From positions 4,278,001 to 4,342,000 of the forward strand of contig JBANDB010000003.1 in assembly GCA_037576215.1 (NCBI GenBank): a DNA stretch of 64,000 nt, read 5' to 3'. This stretch comes from Armillaria gallica. Its lineage: Eukaryota > Basidiomycota > Agaricomycetes > Agaricales > Physalacriaceae. This document shows positions 10,066 to 21,093 of this stretch, piece after piece. Each line of letters opens with the position of its first letter. Within the stretch, counting starts at the first letter, position 1. The notes beneath the pieces were generated by a model. The model worked only from the letters and a program-made list of their open reading frames with translations, did no database searches and was not told the origin of the DNA. A program made the translations under genes and the position numbers.

Positions 10066-12974
10066 TTACCGACGTTTTGAAGGCGGAGAGCCCTGTGCTT
10101 CACCATCTGCCTTCCTCTTCGTCCCAAACCCAAACGTAACCTTCGACCGCTCAAAGGCTCCAGGTGTCCCGTCCCTCGAAGATGGCTCGGCGGCAGAGCC
10201 AATCCTGGAGAAACCTGGTTTGGGCGCAGGAGAGCCCGTACTACCAATCGAAGAAAAGCCGGATCCCGAAGCTCCCCCATTTACCAGATTCTGCACAGCA
10301 GGTGCGGGTAAGGTAATGAAACCGGAATCTGCTGCTTGGGCTTGGGCGTTCTTGTTGCTCTCCTTCTTCTTCTTGGTCTTCTCCGTCTTGCCTTTCGACA
10401 AAGGCTGCGTCTCAATGAAATCGGCAGCTTGCGGAACGGCACTACAATGTCATGAGATATCATTGCACCATGTCTTTACGAAAGACTCACCCTCTATTAC
10501 CCACGGAAAGGACAAAGTGAGCCTGACCTGCCTTCTCTTGCCGCTGCAAAAAGGCTTTGTTCATGCTCAAAGGAGTGTCCCCGCTGACCATCGCAGCCTT
10601 CTTTTGTTCTTCTGCAATCTTCTTCAACCGTTTCTCTGTCTTCATTTTCCCGGAACCCTTTCCGTGGAACTTGTGAGACAGCGCCTTCCATGCTTCCTTG
10701 GGAGTGAGACTACGTCCGTACTCGTCATAGTACACGATGTTAACATCAGGTTTGTAGTTCTTGAACGACTCCAAGTTTTCGCGGGCTTCCTGTGATTCCC
10801 GAATACGATTCTCGTACTCTCGCTGTGCTTGATCCCGGTTACCTCCGCGCGACTGCAGTCTTTCCATCTCCCGCTGAGCTACGCGACGACGTTGATCGGC
10901 AAGCCACAGATCTCGTTGAAGCTGCGTTCTTTCTCGATCCTTCGCATCCGCACTCGGAGTAGAAAGTATGCCTTGTTGCCGTAGTATGTTCAGAGTAGAA
11001 GCCATGCCGGAATTGAAGGTTTGTTCGGATGAAGTACCACCAACGCCGTCATCTGCGGTTGCACCCTCAGCTTCGGTGGTTTTCAGGACATCTTCGATAG
11101 CGTTCAACATATCCATATCGTAATCGTCCTCTTCCTCATCCTTGATGGGCACTTCCCCAGCTTCCAACTCCTCCAAAGCTTCATCTCCCGGAGCCATGGA
11201 TACATCTCTAGACACCGAACGCCGTTGCCGACTCGATGATGCAGGAGCAGGAATGATTTCTTTGGACTCCTTCTTCACAACAATAGGATTGTTTCCAACG
11301 GACCGCACAAACTCCGATGTATCGTCAAAAGTTAGACCCTCCGTGGAGGCCGTTTCAGGATTTGCATCGTCCCGGCTTTCCATTCGATCAACAACCATGT
11401 CTTCATCCTCCTCCTTTGATCGTTGGGCGGCAACTAATATACATGTCAGAAAATAAGCACGTAACATGTTATCTCAGACATACTTTTCTTCGCCAGCTCT
11501 TCGGGAGACAGCTTAGTGGCTTTCCGGAGTTTCGTCTTCCTTGAGCGTGCTAGCGCAGCCTGAAGTTCGTCATCGTCGACAAAGTTCACGTCAAGTTCAC
11601 GCAGGCGGGGAATTATAGGCTTCTGATCAACATCCATCTCGTTAGCGTCAGCCAGTTCGGTCTCCGCCGGAGCACGCCGCGAAGACCGTTTCTTCTTCGT
11701 CTAGAGGAGACAGATTGAGCCAAGCAGAAGCGCAGGACTAAAATAACACGCACCTTAGGTTTTTTGAACCCTACATCACCTTCTTTGAGATAGTCGCCAG
11801 TTTCTATGTTTTCTATAACAACAATAAGATGCGATTCCAACAAAAAGAAGCGGAAGACCTACTGTCATAGTCTATGGACAGGAGGGCTTTGTTAACCGCT
11901 GCCGCCGCTGCATGCTTCCCCTCTTCTTGCGCTTCCTTCTTTGACTTGACCGCACTTCCTAGACGGAAACCCTAGGAAACAAAATAAGCCTCGGCAGAGA
12001 GACCAGAATAGCCTACTTACCATTTCTTGCGAGCCTTCCAGTTCTTCGTCGTACTTGGACAAAATAGAGCGCTTCATCCCCTGCTTCCCGTCCACAAATT
12101 CCTCGTCGTCGTATCCCGTATAATCGCGCTTCTTTATCTTCAGGTCGTTACGCTTCTTAGTGGCCTCTGCCTCCGCCATTTCAACATTCTGGAGTTCATC
12201 CTCTGTGGAATTATTTAGGAAGACTGAAGGGAAGCACAGTTGAAGAAACTTACCTTCATTGTCCAAAATTCGGCTATCCTTCAAGGTGAGTATACGGTCC
12301 TCGCCGTCTTCCATGGCATCGAGGTCGTGGCTAACTTTGAGGCCAGCAAGGTCACCTGGGTAACAAAAGAGCTAGTAAGCAGATTAAATGAACCACAGCA
12401 TAGAACACTCACGTTCAGTGTATTCTTCTCCTTGATACATCTTGTCCAAGTTCTCTAATTCTTGTTGGCGCTTCTTGGCAAGCTCTTTTTCCTTCTTCTT
12501 ACTCCTCTTGATCCATTTCAGAGTATCGTCGGTATCGCCATCTGCATCACCAAGCGTCGAGCCTTTGAGGGAAGCATTGAGTTCCCGTCGATTTCTCACC
12601 CTAGGAAAGGCGCGCGTATGAGCATCGATGCATGGAACCAATTACAGAACAAAAGCGATGTTTCTATGAAGACCGCCAGAGATAGTAGGAAACAAAACTG
12701 ATGCCTAAGGAAAGAAAACTCACTTGGCTATTCTATCCTGGATCTTCCTGTAAGGAAATAAAACCCGTCAGCCTTGAAAAAAACAGTAAATGAGGCGGGA
12801 CGATTACTTTGATTCGCGATCCTTAGCCTCACGTTCTCGTTGTTTCGCATAATTGTCTTCCGCCTGTTTTTCCTTGTCGTCGCTTGAACCCTTGTCGTCA
12901 GTCAGAGGCTTGAGACCAAGAGATATACGGATCTTGTTGGTCTCCTCCAAGCTGATACTTTCCTCCATGGACAT
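10066..12974 (-). CDS. SNU66: U4/U6.U5 tri-snRNP protein Snu66/SART1
   Basis: Spliceosome component needed to join the tri-snRNP. The N-terminus MSMEESISLEETNKIRISLG with LKPL is the SART1 hallmark. Long Lys/Glu/Arg-rich coiled regions follow, then YGRSLTPKEAWKALSHKFHG and GKGSGKMKTEKRLKKI near the C-terminus, matching the conserved SART1 end block. The tail is basic (GSPPSKRR). About ten exons lie between 10066 and 12974. The ATG at 12974 is preferred because the conserved sequence starts immediately after it. The gene is head-to-head with the complex I subunit gene, only 92 bp between start codons. A spliceosome gene with this many introns is ordinary in this group. Confidence 0.9.
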
Positions 12975-13066
12975 GCTGGGCGAAGGCAAGAGATGATGTT
13001 GATTGTACTTGTTTACCGTGTGACGAATTCAACCGCCCATTTCCAGCTTGATCCCAAGTCGCAACG

Positions 13067-13404
13067 ATGGCCACCGTCGCTGGTCCATTTCTACGAACAT
13101 ACCGATATCTGGCAAGCTTATTTCCTTGTCGCTTTTCGTACACATTTTCTGATTGTGCAAACAGCAACGGGAAGCTCATGAGAGACCTGTCATCTTCTAC
13201 TCGCTCGTAATGGGAATCGCTGGTCCTGTCATGGCGTACACCATACCCTCTATCCGGGAGACTTACTTTGGTTACAAACCTGCAGAAAGAGTTCCCATAA
13301 CTTATCCTTGTACGTCTCCGTTCCTGTTCCATGGTCGTGTTCTCAACGCCATCGCAGTACCCCAGCGACCCCGACGACCGGTGCCACCAGGATATGACGA
13401 CTAG
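13067..13404 (+). CDS. NADH:ubiquinone oxidoreductase 9.5 kDa subunit (complex I accessory)
   Basis: Small single-span subunit of mitochondrial complex I, of the fungal 9.5 kDa family. Three exons (13067-13127, 13175-13309, 13358-13404) give an 80-residue protein. Visible parts are a short N-terminus (MATVAGPFLRTYRYLAS), HERPVIFYSLVMGIAGPV (the membrane helix), YFGYKPAERVPITYPLP and the end RRPVPPGYDD. The second and third exons are firm because they restore the family pattern PITYPLPQRPRRPVP. The first intron has a weak donor (GTCGCT) and was chosen because it is the only phase that keeps the frame. The gene is convergent with the DUF155 gene. Confidence 0.75.
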
Positions 13405-13577
13405 TCAAGGAGGAATTCACCCCCAATCCGTGGTAGAAACTATCTGTAGGAAAGAATAAATGCAACGAAGGTCTTTGCATGCCATCAAATCTAAGAGTGA
13501 CAACGTCGGTTCCGAATTTACCCTTTGAGTCGAGATTCCTTTATATTCAAAACTAATGGCATCTATCAAGCCTCAAT

Positions 13578-14984
13578 CTAAATATCTATCTCTCCGGCGC
13601 CTTTCTTCTCGCCGTCTCCCGTCCCTCTAATCATATGCCAGAGTTCAGGACCATCGCGAATGAGCGCCTGACAAATGGTCAATGTGACAAACAACTGGAA
13701 AAGATTCTTGAACAACTTACTATGACAACTTCAACGGCAATGAGCGCGATAATTACCAGCTCAAGCATGTGCGAGGAAGACTAGATTGTCGTTAGCTTAA
13801 TTACGGAAGTAGCAGATGCGAGTACCTCAGTCAACAGCTGCCGCAATACAGATTGGAGCTCTGCTGCATACGTGATTTTGTCATTCACAGAATCTGTTCT
13901 TTGCTTGACCTCAAGTGCATCGGTCAATGAGTTAAAATGATCTAGTAAAGTCAGCAGCGCAAGCAGTCAGCGTATCTTGTGATCAACGCACGTTCAAGCT
14001 CGGGCTCCGTCCAGTAAAAGTCCGGTACATCACTGAAATTTTCACGGTTCAAATTCAGACCTTGCCTGAATTTCATGAGCTGGCCCAATTTTTTGATCAA
14101 TGCCTCCCTCCCCAGTCCTGGCTTCCCAGTCTTCTCGAGAGAATGCGGAAGCAGGGCCATCGATGAGAGGTACTCGTCTAGTGACACTTCCAAAGCAGAA
14201 AGTGCAGTCGAACGGGACAAAGCTTGTGAAAAAGCGTAGCGACTAAGAACGCTTTCGCTAGGGAAAACCATCGACGGAAGGTCGGAGGACGTTGGAGGAG
14301 TGGAGGTTTGGCCAAGTATAATCAAGTCACCCTGCAGCCGGGTTGTCCTATAAAAACTTAGTAGTTATCCGATATCAGCGACCCGCGCAGACTCACTCAG
14401 TTGGATCAGTCACAAACTCCAACTCCTCCGTTTCTGCCTCCTTCAACGGTGAAATCTCGATGCCTGGCACACGACGGAGTACTTCCGATGCGAACATGCG
14501 AGCGTCCTGCTCGCCAAGCCCCCAGCAGACGAAACTGCCGTTAGCAAACACAAAGACCTCACCCTCTCTATCTTTGGGGCCCCAACGAGGGAACCACCAG
14601 GATTCATGAAAGGGCCGAGCATTAAGAATGAGGTTAGGATGTGCACGGAACTTGGGTAGTAGGTAGCGCTCGGCAGTAGTCAGTGTAAAAACAGTTTGGA
14701 TGTCGCTTCGAGTTGGCGTCGGGTTAGCACGAATGGGAAGAGAAGCTGACGCAGAACGTCGAAGGGGCGTCGTTGCTTTGGGCTTGGGCTTCGCTCTCTC
14801 CGTCTGGTCCGAGTCGATGGAGTGCGCCGAGGGAGTATTACTAGCAAAACGACGCGCTGCCAGTGGTACAGTCACGTTTCGCCCCGGCCTGAATGTCTGC
14901 GTAAAGATGCTCCTTTTGAGACACCCAAACTAACCTCTTCGTCAGCAATGAAATTTCTGCAGATGCTAATATGCCCACCATCAT
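13578..14984 (-). CDS. DUF155 family protein (Rmd1/RMND1-like), mitochondrial
   Basis: Member of the RMND1/Rmd1 family; human RMND1 supports mitochondrial translation at the inner membrane. A presequence rich in Arg and Ser (CLKRSIFTQTFRPGRNVTVP) is followed by the core: FTLTTAERYLLPKFRAHP, GEVFVFANGSFVCWGLGEQD and the helical region LSRYAFSQALSRSTALSALE with VSLDEYL. The C-terminus carries a likely membrane helix (MLELVIIALIAVEVVI), then DGPELWHMIRG. The start is proposed at 14984, where the first coding exon would hold only ATGATG (14979-14984) before an intron of about 50 bp. This is the only arrangement I found that supplies an ATG, because a stop lies just upstream of the second exon. 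Family is firm, start less so. Confidence 0.82.
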
Positions 14985-17773
14985 CAGTGAAAAAGAGAAA
15001 AAAGAGGTAATGAAGGCCGGAACAAAGTTGCAACGCGTCTCGATATTTCCAATCGGAATTACCGCAAATCTCCGATCGGCATTCATTTATTTACGGACAT
15101 AAGTATATCGATCCTTGATCCATCCAACATCTATAGTAGGTACGGGTTGTCAAAACGCACAATTTATTTTATTTACTAAAGTAGTTAATACTTTCAGATC
15201 GCTATTAGGATCTGAACATCTGTACCATCGTTCGCCTCCAATTCTAACATTTTGAATGCAGAGCCGACTACTAGCATCACTCGAGATCGCAACATCAGCA
15301 CCTTCGAACATAATAGTAATTACTGGAGCGTGTAGCCACACGATCTAACCCACGAACTTTCACAGTTGCTGGCCGCATTAAGCCTTTGAAGAACCCGCCC
15401 TAAAAATATGCGAGTACCCATTGGATAGCCAGATGGATAGATAAACACAATAAACTTCGAGCCCTATTCCGATTCGTCAGCTCGATAACATCAAACTAAA
15501 ACAACTTGCAATACAGTTCAAAGCGATCTAGTTGACATGCGCTACAACATTCTCAGGCCTATTGAGTTGTTCCATACGACCATGCCCTCTAGACCTATAT
15601 CTGTCTTATTGTTGCCCGCAGCCCAAGCACTTTCTGGGCTACATGACTGCTCCTATCATTCGCGAAGAAAATTTTTTCGTGGAAGGTTTTGGCCTTGTAT
15701 TCCACAGGAACGATGCTTCGACTTGGGAAAATCGAACACCCTCCCGTCCACATCAAGTAAGTTTTATTCTCTACCATAAAGCCCAAGCTCTGATAGCTGC
15801 ATTGTAGAGAGCTGTGTTCCGTAGCTATGAACTCGAGCACGAGCAAAATATATACGACGTTTGTACTATGCACGGCACAAAGCTTTGGAGTACGCGAACA
15901 ACCTCGACGCGTTCTTCGATACTGCCGCTGTTCGATGCTGCCGCTGCAATGCTTCCTCATCGTACAGATATCACGGATGATGGTAAAGTGTATTGAACCC
16001 TTCGAGTTCCTTCACCGCAGGCATTAGTAGGGGACACATGGATCAATCCCCTCGCGTGTCAGGTTCTACTGCTGCCATGGCGTCATTAACCTTAATGAAT
16101 GTGTTCTCAAGCATGGCAGTCTCACGGTGCACAGGTACAATAGGCAGTAGCCGGCTTTTTGAGAAGTACTTCGACTTGATCAGACTCGTACTTGGGGTCC
16201 GGTAGATTGGTACGGTGAGTAATATTCGCAAGAAATATTCCTTGAAGTTTCCAGCCTATAACCTCCACTTCTACGCTCCGCTGATGCACAGCTGGAACGG
16301 TTCTACGAACGCGGCTTTGAATAGATCTAGGTGGAAGCCGGCCCCGGGGACCTGATAGTGCAGGACTCGAGGCAAGTACATAATAGTGGACACGGGCAGT
16401 CAAGTCCATTCACTTGAGGCACATTAACAAGGATGATGCACCATGTATAACGTCCGCCGCTCCGCGGTGCCGCAGTCGTGTCTGCATGCAAGGACTCGTG
16501 TTTCTGTTCAGAAGTTTCACTTACGTGACTTGACGCGAATGATACAGATACACGCATGGCTCCTGCCGTATTGTTGTCGGAAGGTAAAAAAAACTTAGAA
16601 CGAGCGAAGGCTTCATGTAAAGTTCTGTCGCAGGAGAGTCTCTGATAGTTGGCATCATGGCACATTTTCTCACCCCAGACTCACGCTCCTTTGCTTCGAT
16701 TCGTAGCTGAGAACCGAAGCAGTACAAAGGAAAACTATGCGCGTTCGACAGGAGACACAGAGGTTCTCAAGTCGGCTGAAGATCAGAATATGATACGAGT
16801 AGGCCACGATGCGGCTAGACGAAGGTTTATTTACGAAAGACGACAGACGTGCTCTGACTGAAACTCAGAAACATACTCAAGCGCTGAATCACACCGAAAA
16901 CTGGTTTTACAGCTGGATTATCAAGTGCACAGGGACAAAGTACATGAACGACAATACTGCAAGGATGGCCTGGGATAATTAATTTGAAAGCGTCGTCTTG
17001 CTGGATGATGTTATCATCCTGAAATCACGATTCAATAGTGTCCTTGACCGAGCGAGGTAATGACTCACCGCCGTCAGACTTCGGCCCCGTTAGGGGTTAC
17101 ATGCCTCATCGTCATACCAGCATCACGATAGAACTGGTCCACTCAGATAATACTTGTAAAACGCGTAAGTCTTGGGTTGTACATGCAATAAACACGTTCG
17201 TGTACCTTCGCCCGGGCAAAGTTCTATCCGAAACCCCTGGTTCACATTTCGTTGCCGGTTAGAGGATCTTGGGCTACAACTTTCTGCTTAGGTGCTTACT
17301 CTGTGGTGCGATGTAAGGATGGGGTGGTACAAGGATGGGAAGAACAACTTACCGAGGGGAGCGACCATCCTGGCCGAACAAAGAAAGCGTAGCGCGCTAC
17401 TTGGGGGGTTATATATACCAAGCACTTTAGGGCAGGCGTATGAATCACATGACGTGAATATCATTTAAGTCAATGCATTCGCTATGTATTCGCAAAGTAA
17501 TCGTACGCGTACCAGCTCGTGAAATTACTCCTACCTCCTCTTTAACAGTTAAATAAAACGTACCCACTCGCACTATATTACTTAACTTCGCACCCCAGGT
17601 GACAAAAACACGCCCCATTTATGCGTCCATCCACTGTCAATGCGGCCCATCGACCCGTCGGCCAAGTCGCTCGCTTGCAACCTGTTTCCAGACTTCTCGC
17701 TGGCATGATGCCTATGTAAGGCTGACATATGGAATCCCGCAGCACAAGGGGCGTGGTAGTGCTACGAAATAAC
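14985..17773. other. Gene-poor interval, nothing recognised
   Basis: About 2.8 kb without a gene I can name. The part just above 14984 is promoter sequence for the DUF155 gene. Short open frames occur around 15,530-16,000 (for example one reading EENFFVEGFGLVFHRNDAST), but they are interrupted and match no family I know. No tRNA, tandem repeat or terminal inverted repeat was seen. The interval may hold a decayed gene. Confidence 0.5.
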
Positions 17774-18638
17774 TTAAAATTCAGCCGTCGATTCAGTTAC
17801 ATTCTGAACCTTGAAGGCGCGGCTATTGGGCAGACGTAAGACTAAATGTCGTCCGTTCATCGTGCCTCTGATTTCTTCGAACTAAGAGGGTCATTTAGAA
17901 GATATTAAATAAAACATTGCAAGGACGAACCTTTGTACCCTCGGGCAAGGGCAGCGTTCTTTGATAATTCTTCTCTACCTTTTCTATCACAACGCGGCCT
18001 TCTTCGTCTTCCGTTTCGTTGACAGTGACAGAGAACCACGATACCATGAGGCGATGGCTCTGGAAAGTAACATTTATGTTCTCCTTGGCAACATCCCGCA
18101 TGTCGAAGAATGCAATGAGTATTTTCCCGTCGCTCGACTCGCGAAAGGAAGTTCTAGATTGGTTACAGAAGTTAGTAACGACGAGCGGCGAGTGAGAGGC
18201 GACGTACAAAGATTTGGTCCTCTTTACCGACTTGAGAATTGGAGGCCGGGGTGGTTCGGGCACTTCGGCACTTTGCTGGGAGAATGCGACTTCCTCAAGC
18301 GACTTGACTTTAGACTTATCCTTCGCCATCTGCGTTTCCTTCTTCTGTCTCAGCGATCCCCATAGCTCGTCCAATCCCTGATCTTCCACTAAAGGCACCG
18401 AGGAATCATCTGAGAACGAGAATTCCCCCCGCATAACGTTCGCTTCGGATTGTTGCTGCGATTGAGATTGGGACAAGGAATGTGATGTCCCAGACGAATG
18501 GGCGTAGTAATTGTAACGCGGCGCATTGAGACGATCTGCGGGGGATGGGGGTACGGTGACACGAGTGGGTGAATCCACTGGAGAGAATTCGTCACCACGA
18601 CCGCTTCCTCCTCTACGACTCTGGCGATAATCCGACAT
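17774..18638 (-). CDS. Small heat-shock protein (Hsp20/alpha-crystallin domain)
   Basis: ATP-independent chaperone that holds unfolding proteins. A long disordered N-terminus (residues about 1-130) is rich in Ser, Gln and Pro (SHSLSQSQSQQQSEAN). The alpha-crystallin domain contains GKILIAFFDMRDVAKENINV, TFQSHRLMVSWFSVT, NYQRTLPLPEGTK and, after an intron at 17882-17930, FEEIRGTMNGRHLVLRLPN. The protein ends TESTAEF. The last exon was found by splicing and extends the gene beyond the apparent stop at 17,895. One further intron lies near 18,160-18,210. Nothing resembling a perfect heat-shock element array was found upstream. The gene stands alone in a gene-poor stretch. Confidence 0.85.
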
Positions 18639-21093
18639 GAAGAATTCTAAGAAACGATAGGATGTGCTGGCTGCTCGACCTTCCGAGGCAAGGGAAAGAC
18701 AGAACGGTCCGAGATGAATATTAATGATTTATAGACACCTGATGGACTTCTTGCCAAGTCCGGAACAAAACGCGTGTTACGTGCACCTCGAGTATGCCGT
18801 GTGCTGGCGACGGTTGGTCGGGGAAGTATTGGTGAAATGCCTGTCAATACGACAGAGACAGTCACCAACGGGTCGCTATGCAGGCTTAAATAGCGTCAAG
18901 AGGAGCCAAATGTACCCGGGTGCCTCGTGTTAGCAGCGAGGCAAGTGCAGGGGAATACAAAGTCATGAAATCAGTGGCGGATGGACGAAAAAGGAAACAT
19001 GATGCCGAAGGAATGATTGTCGCGTATGTCAGCACATCCACTTCTTTCGGGATTTTTCACTTTTCTCCGAGGTTTCGCTCATAGAATTCGTTGCAGATCT
19101 TATCTTTTCTACGCAGATAAATACAGAGAGCGGATTTTGTGTCCGAGTGCGGTGAGTGCGGCGAGCAGCTAATGCGTGCTTGTTTCAAGAGAACCCTTCG
19201 ATACAAGACGCCTACTGCCTGCCAGGTAAACCTAATATATCGGAAACTGGTCCGATATAGTCCGGTATTCGTGGTATTCTTATACTTTCTCAGCCCAGGT
19301 TCACAGAGACCGGTGAGCGGAGCGCCTTCCCTATCTGTTCACCGTATCACTGGACAGTAAGTACCTATGCAGGGATGGTACGGCATTCTAATTTGTCTTC
19401 AGAGGTAAATACGAGCAATCGACGATCCACCGGAACCCATAAATGATGGTGACGACGAGGCCCAGGTACTTCGGAAGGGAAAGGGACCACGAGCAATGCA
19501 CTTCTCACCAGGCCCTCTCAGCAACACGGGTCTGTATTTTCTCACCAACCATGTTATCCCGGACCTGACATTGGTGCTTTAAATAAAGTTTTAGCCTCGC
19601 AGATACCTGACCGACACGGAAAGTTCCATCCGCAACCGAAAGAAGCCAAGCTTCGTGCTCCTCATCCTCTTTCTGGAATACATTATCGAGGTGAAATTGT
19701 CATTGAACCGCCTCACGATAACCACGCGTTGATTGCTCCACGCCTGAACAAGAAAGGTCTTTCAATGCGTTTCAACTCCAGCCATCCAAAGAAGTAGCGC
19801 CAGGTGCTAAATCAGGTGATGAATGGGGCCAGGAAGATATCCAATGCTAACAGCCGAAGGATGCGTTGCCTGGATTTAGTGAGGCCAATAATAGCTACTA
19901 CAAGTTGTCCACGTTTGAACGTCGCGGCGGCCTAGCCAGGCATACGAAGGGATTTCACCAAGCCGAATCAACCCTGGAATTCGGTACTACAACAGAGTAT
20001 CTTGTGTCGTTCGAAAATTGACAATTCATTACGCTTTTTACGGTATCCAAGGTATGTCATTCTACCTGCTCCTATGTCCGTCGTTTACGCCTTTACAGCG
20101 CATCACAGTGTTCGGTTTTTTGGTTCAAATAATCATCGAGGGCCTGGATCGAATATATCTCCCAGTCGGGTATCTTCAAGGTTTTCTTACGCTTCACCGG
20201 TAACACCTAATCGCCACTCGCATACCAGGTGCATGTCCAGTCCGCCACAGGCATCCTAGCACTCTAGTCATTAACGCGGGTGATGTTATGATGCCTCGAT
20301 GTAACTATGCGTGTCGGGTTTCGTTATTCATTTATGTCGGCGTCAGGCTTGAAATACAGGGTCCGGCGGCACCACCCAGGAGTATGCACGTCGGCGGATG
20401 GTCAGAACCTCAAAAGCGGCATTCCATTCCATCTGTGCTGAGTGACCGTGGTATATTTTGGTTACATTGCCATTACACGAGGCTCATGGGTTCCACCGGG
20501 TTCTGCGCCGCCGTTCGTCCGCGTAAAAGCGTTTTCTTTTCATTGCAGGTAGCTCGGATGCAGGCTTCAAATATGTTCCCGGAACATGGCCAGAGGCAAA
20601 CCGAAGAAATACGTACTATTTATGCACGGTTCAATGCGTCTAACATCGCGTAGGTGGCTGGCACATATTAAGGAATTACTGGTCCACGATCAAGAAATGA
20701 CTTGATGTATTAACCCGATGTAATCAAAGAAGGGCTGGACTATTGAGTCTTCGGTAAATACACCGAAACCACGCATGTATGCGCTCAACGATCACTGCTT
20801 TGAAATCGCTATGCCCAAGTCTCGAGTACACGTTTCCTTTTGAAAACAATCAACTTGCGCCTCGCCTATGACCCTGCAGTAAGCGATGTCCGATGGCCCC
20901 ATTTTCTTCAGCCAGGCACATTGCTTCACGTCGACGTCGAAAGATCGGCACGTACTTGCAATTCAAGACCGGCTGGAGATTATTAGCGCGATCCCCACCA
21001 AGGCACATGAAAGAATGAATGGTAGTTCTTGATCATCAACGTAAAGCGATTTAACAATTCTGTCGTAAGTACCGCCTAGTTCTTCCCTGCGTT
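18639..21093. other. Gene-poor interval with short coding-like fragments
   Basis: About 2.45 kb between the Hsp20 promoter and the end of the sugar transporter. Two open stretches look more protein-like than their surroundings. One is at about 19,598-19,797 (frame reading PQPKEAKLRAPHPLSGIHYR). The other is at about 19,868-20,022 (frame reading STFERRGGLARHTKGFHQAE). The second resembles the helix half of a C2H2 zinc finger, but the zinc-binding cysteines are missing. I could not join them into a gene. They may be relics of a decayed zinc-finger gene. Confidence 0.35.

Noticed and set aside
10220..10795. 191-codon plus-strand frame
   Set aside because: It is the antisense of the Snu66 C-terminal exons.
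12898..13332. 144-codon minus-strand frame over the Snu66 / complex I promoter
   Set aside because: It is a shadow of the real exons; the conserved Snu66 start lies in another frame.
15530..16230. Possible gene on either strand
   Set aside because: Frames are short, no family match, and splice joins give no motif.
18639..19100. Heat-shock element upstream of Hsp20
   Set aside because: Only imperfect GAA/TTC spacings were seen; not enough to call a site.
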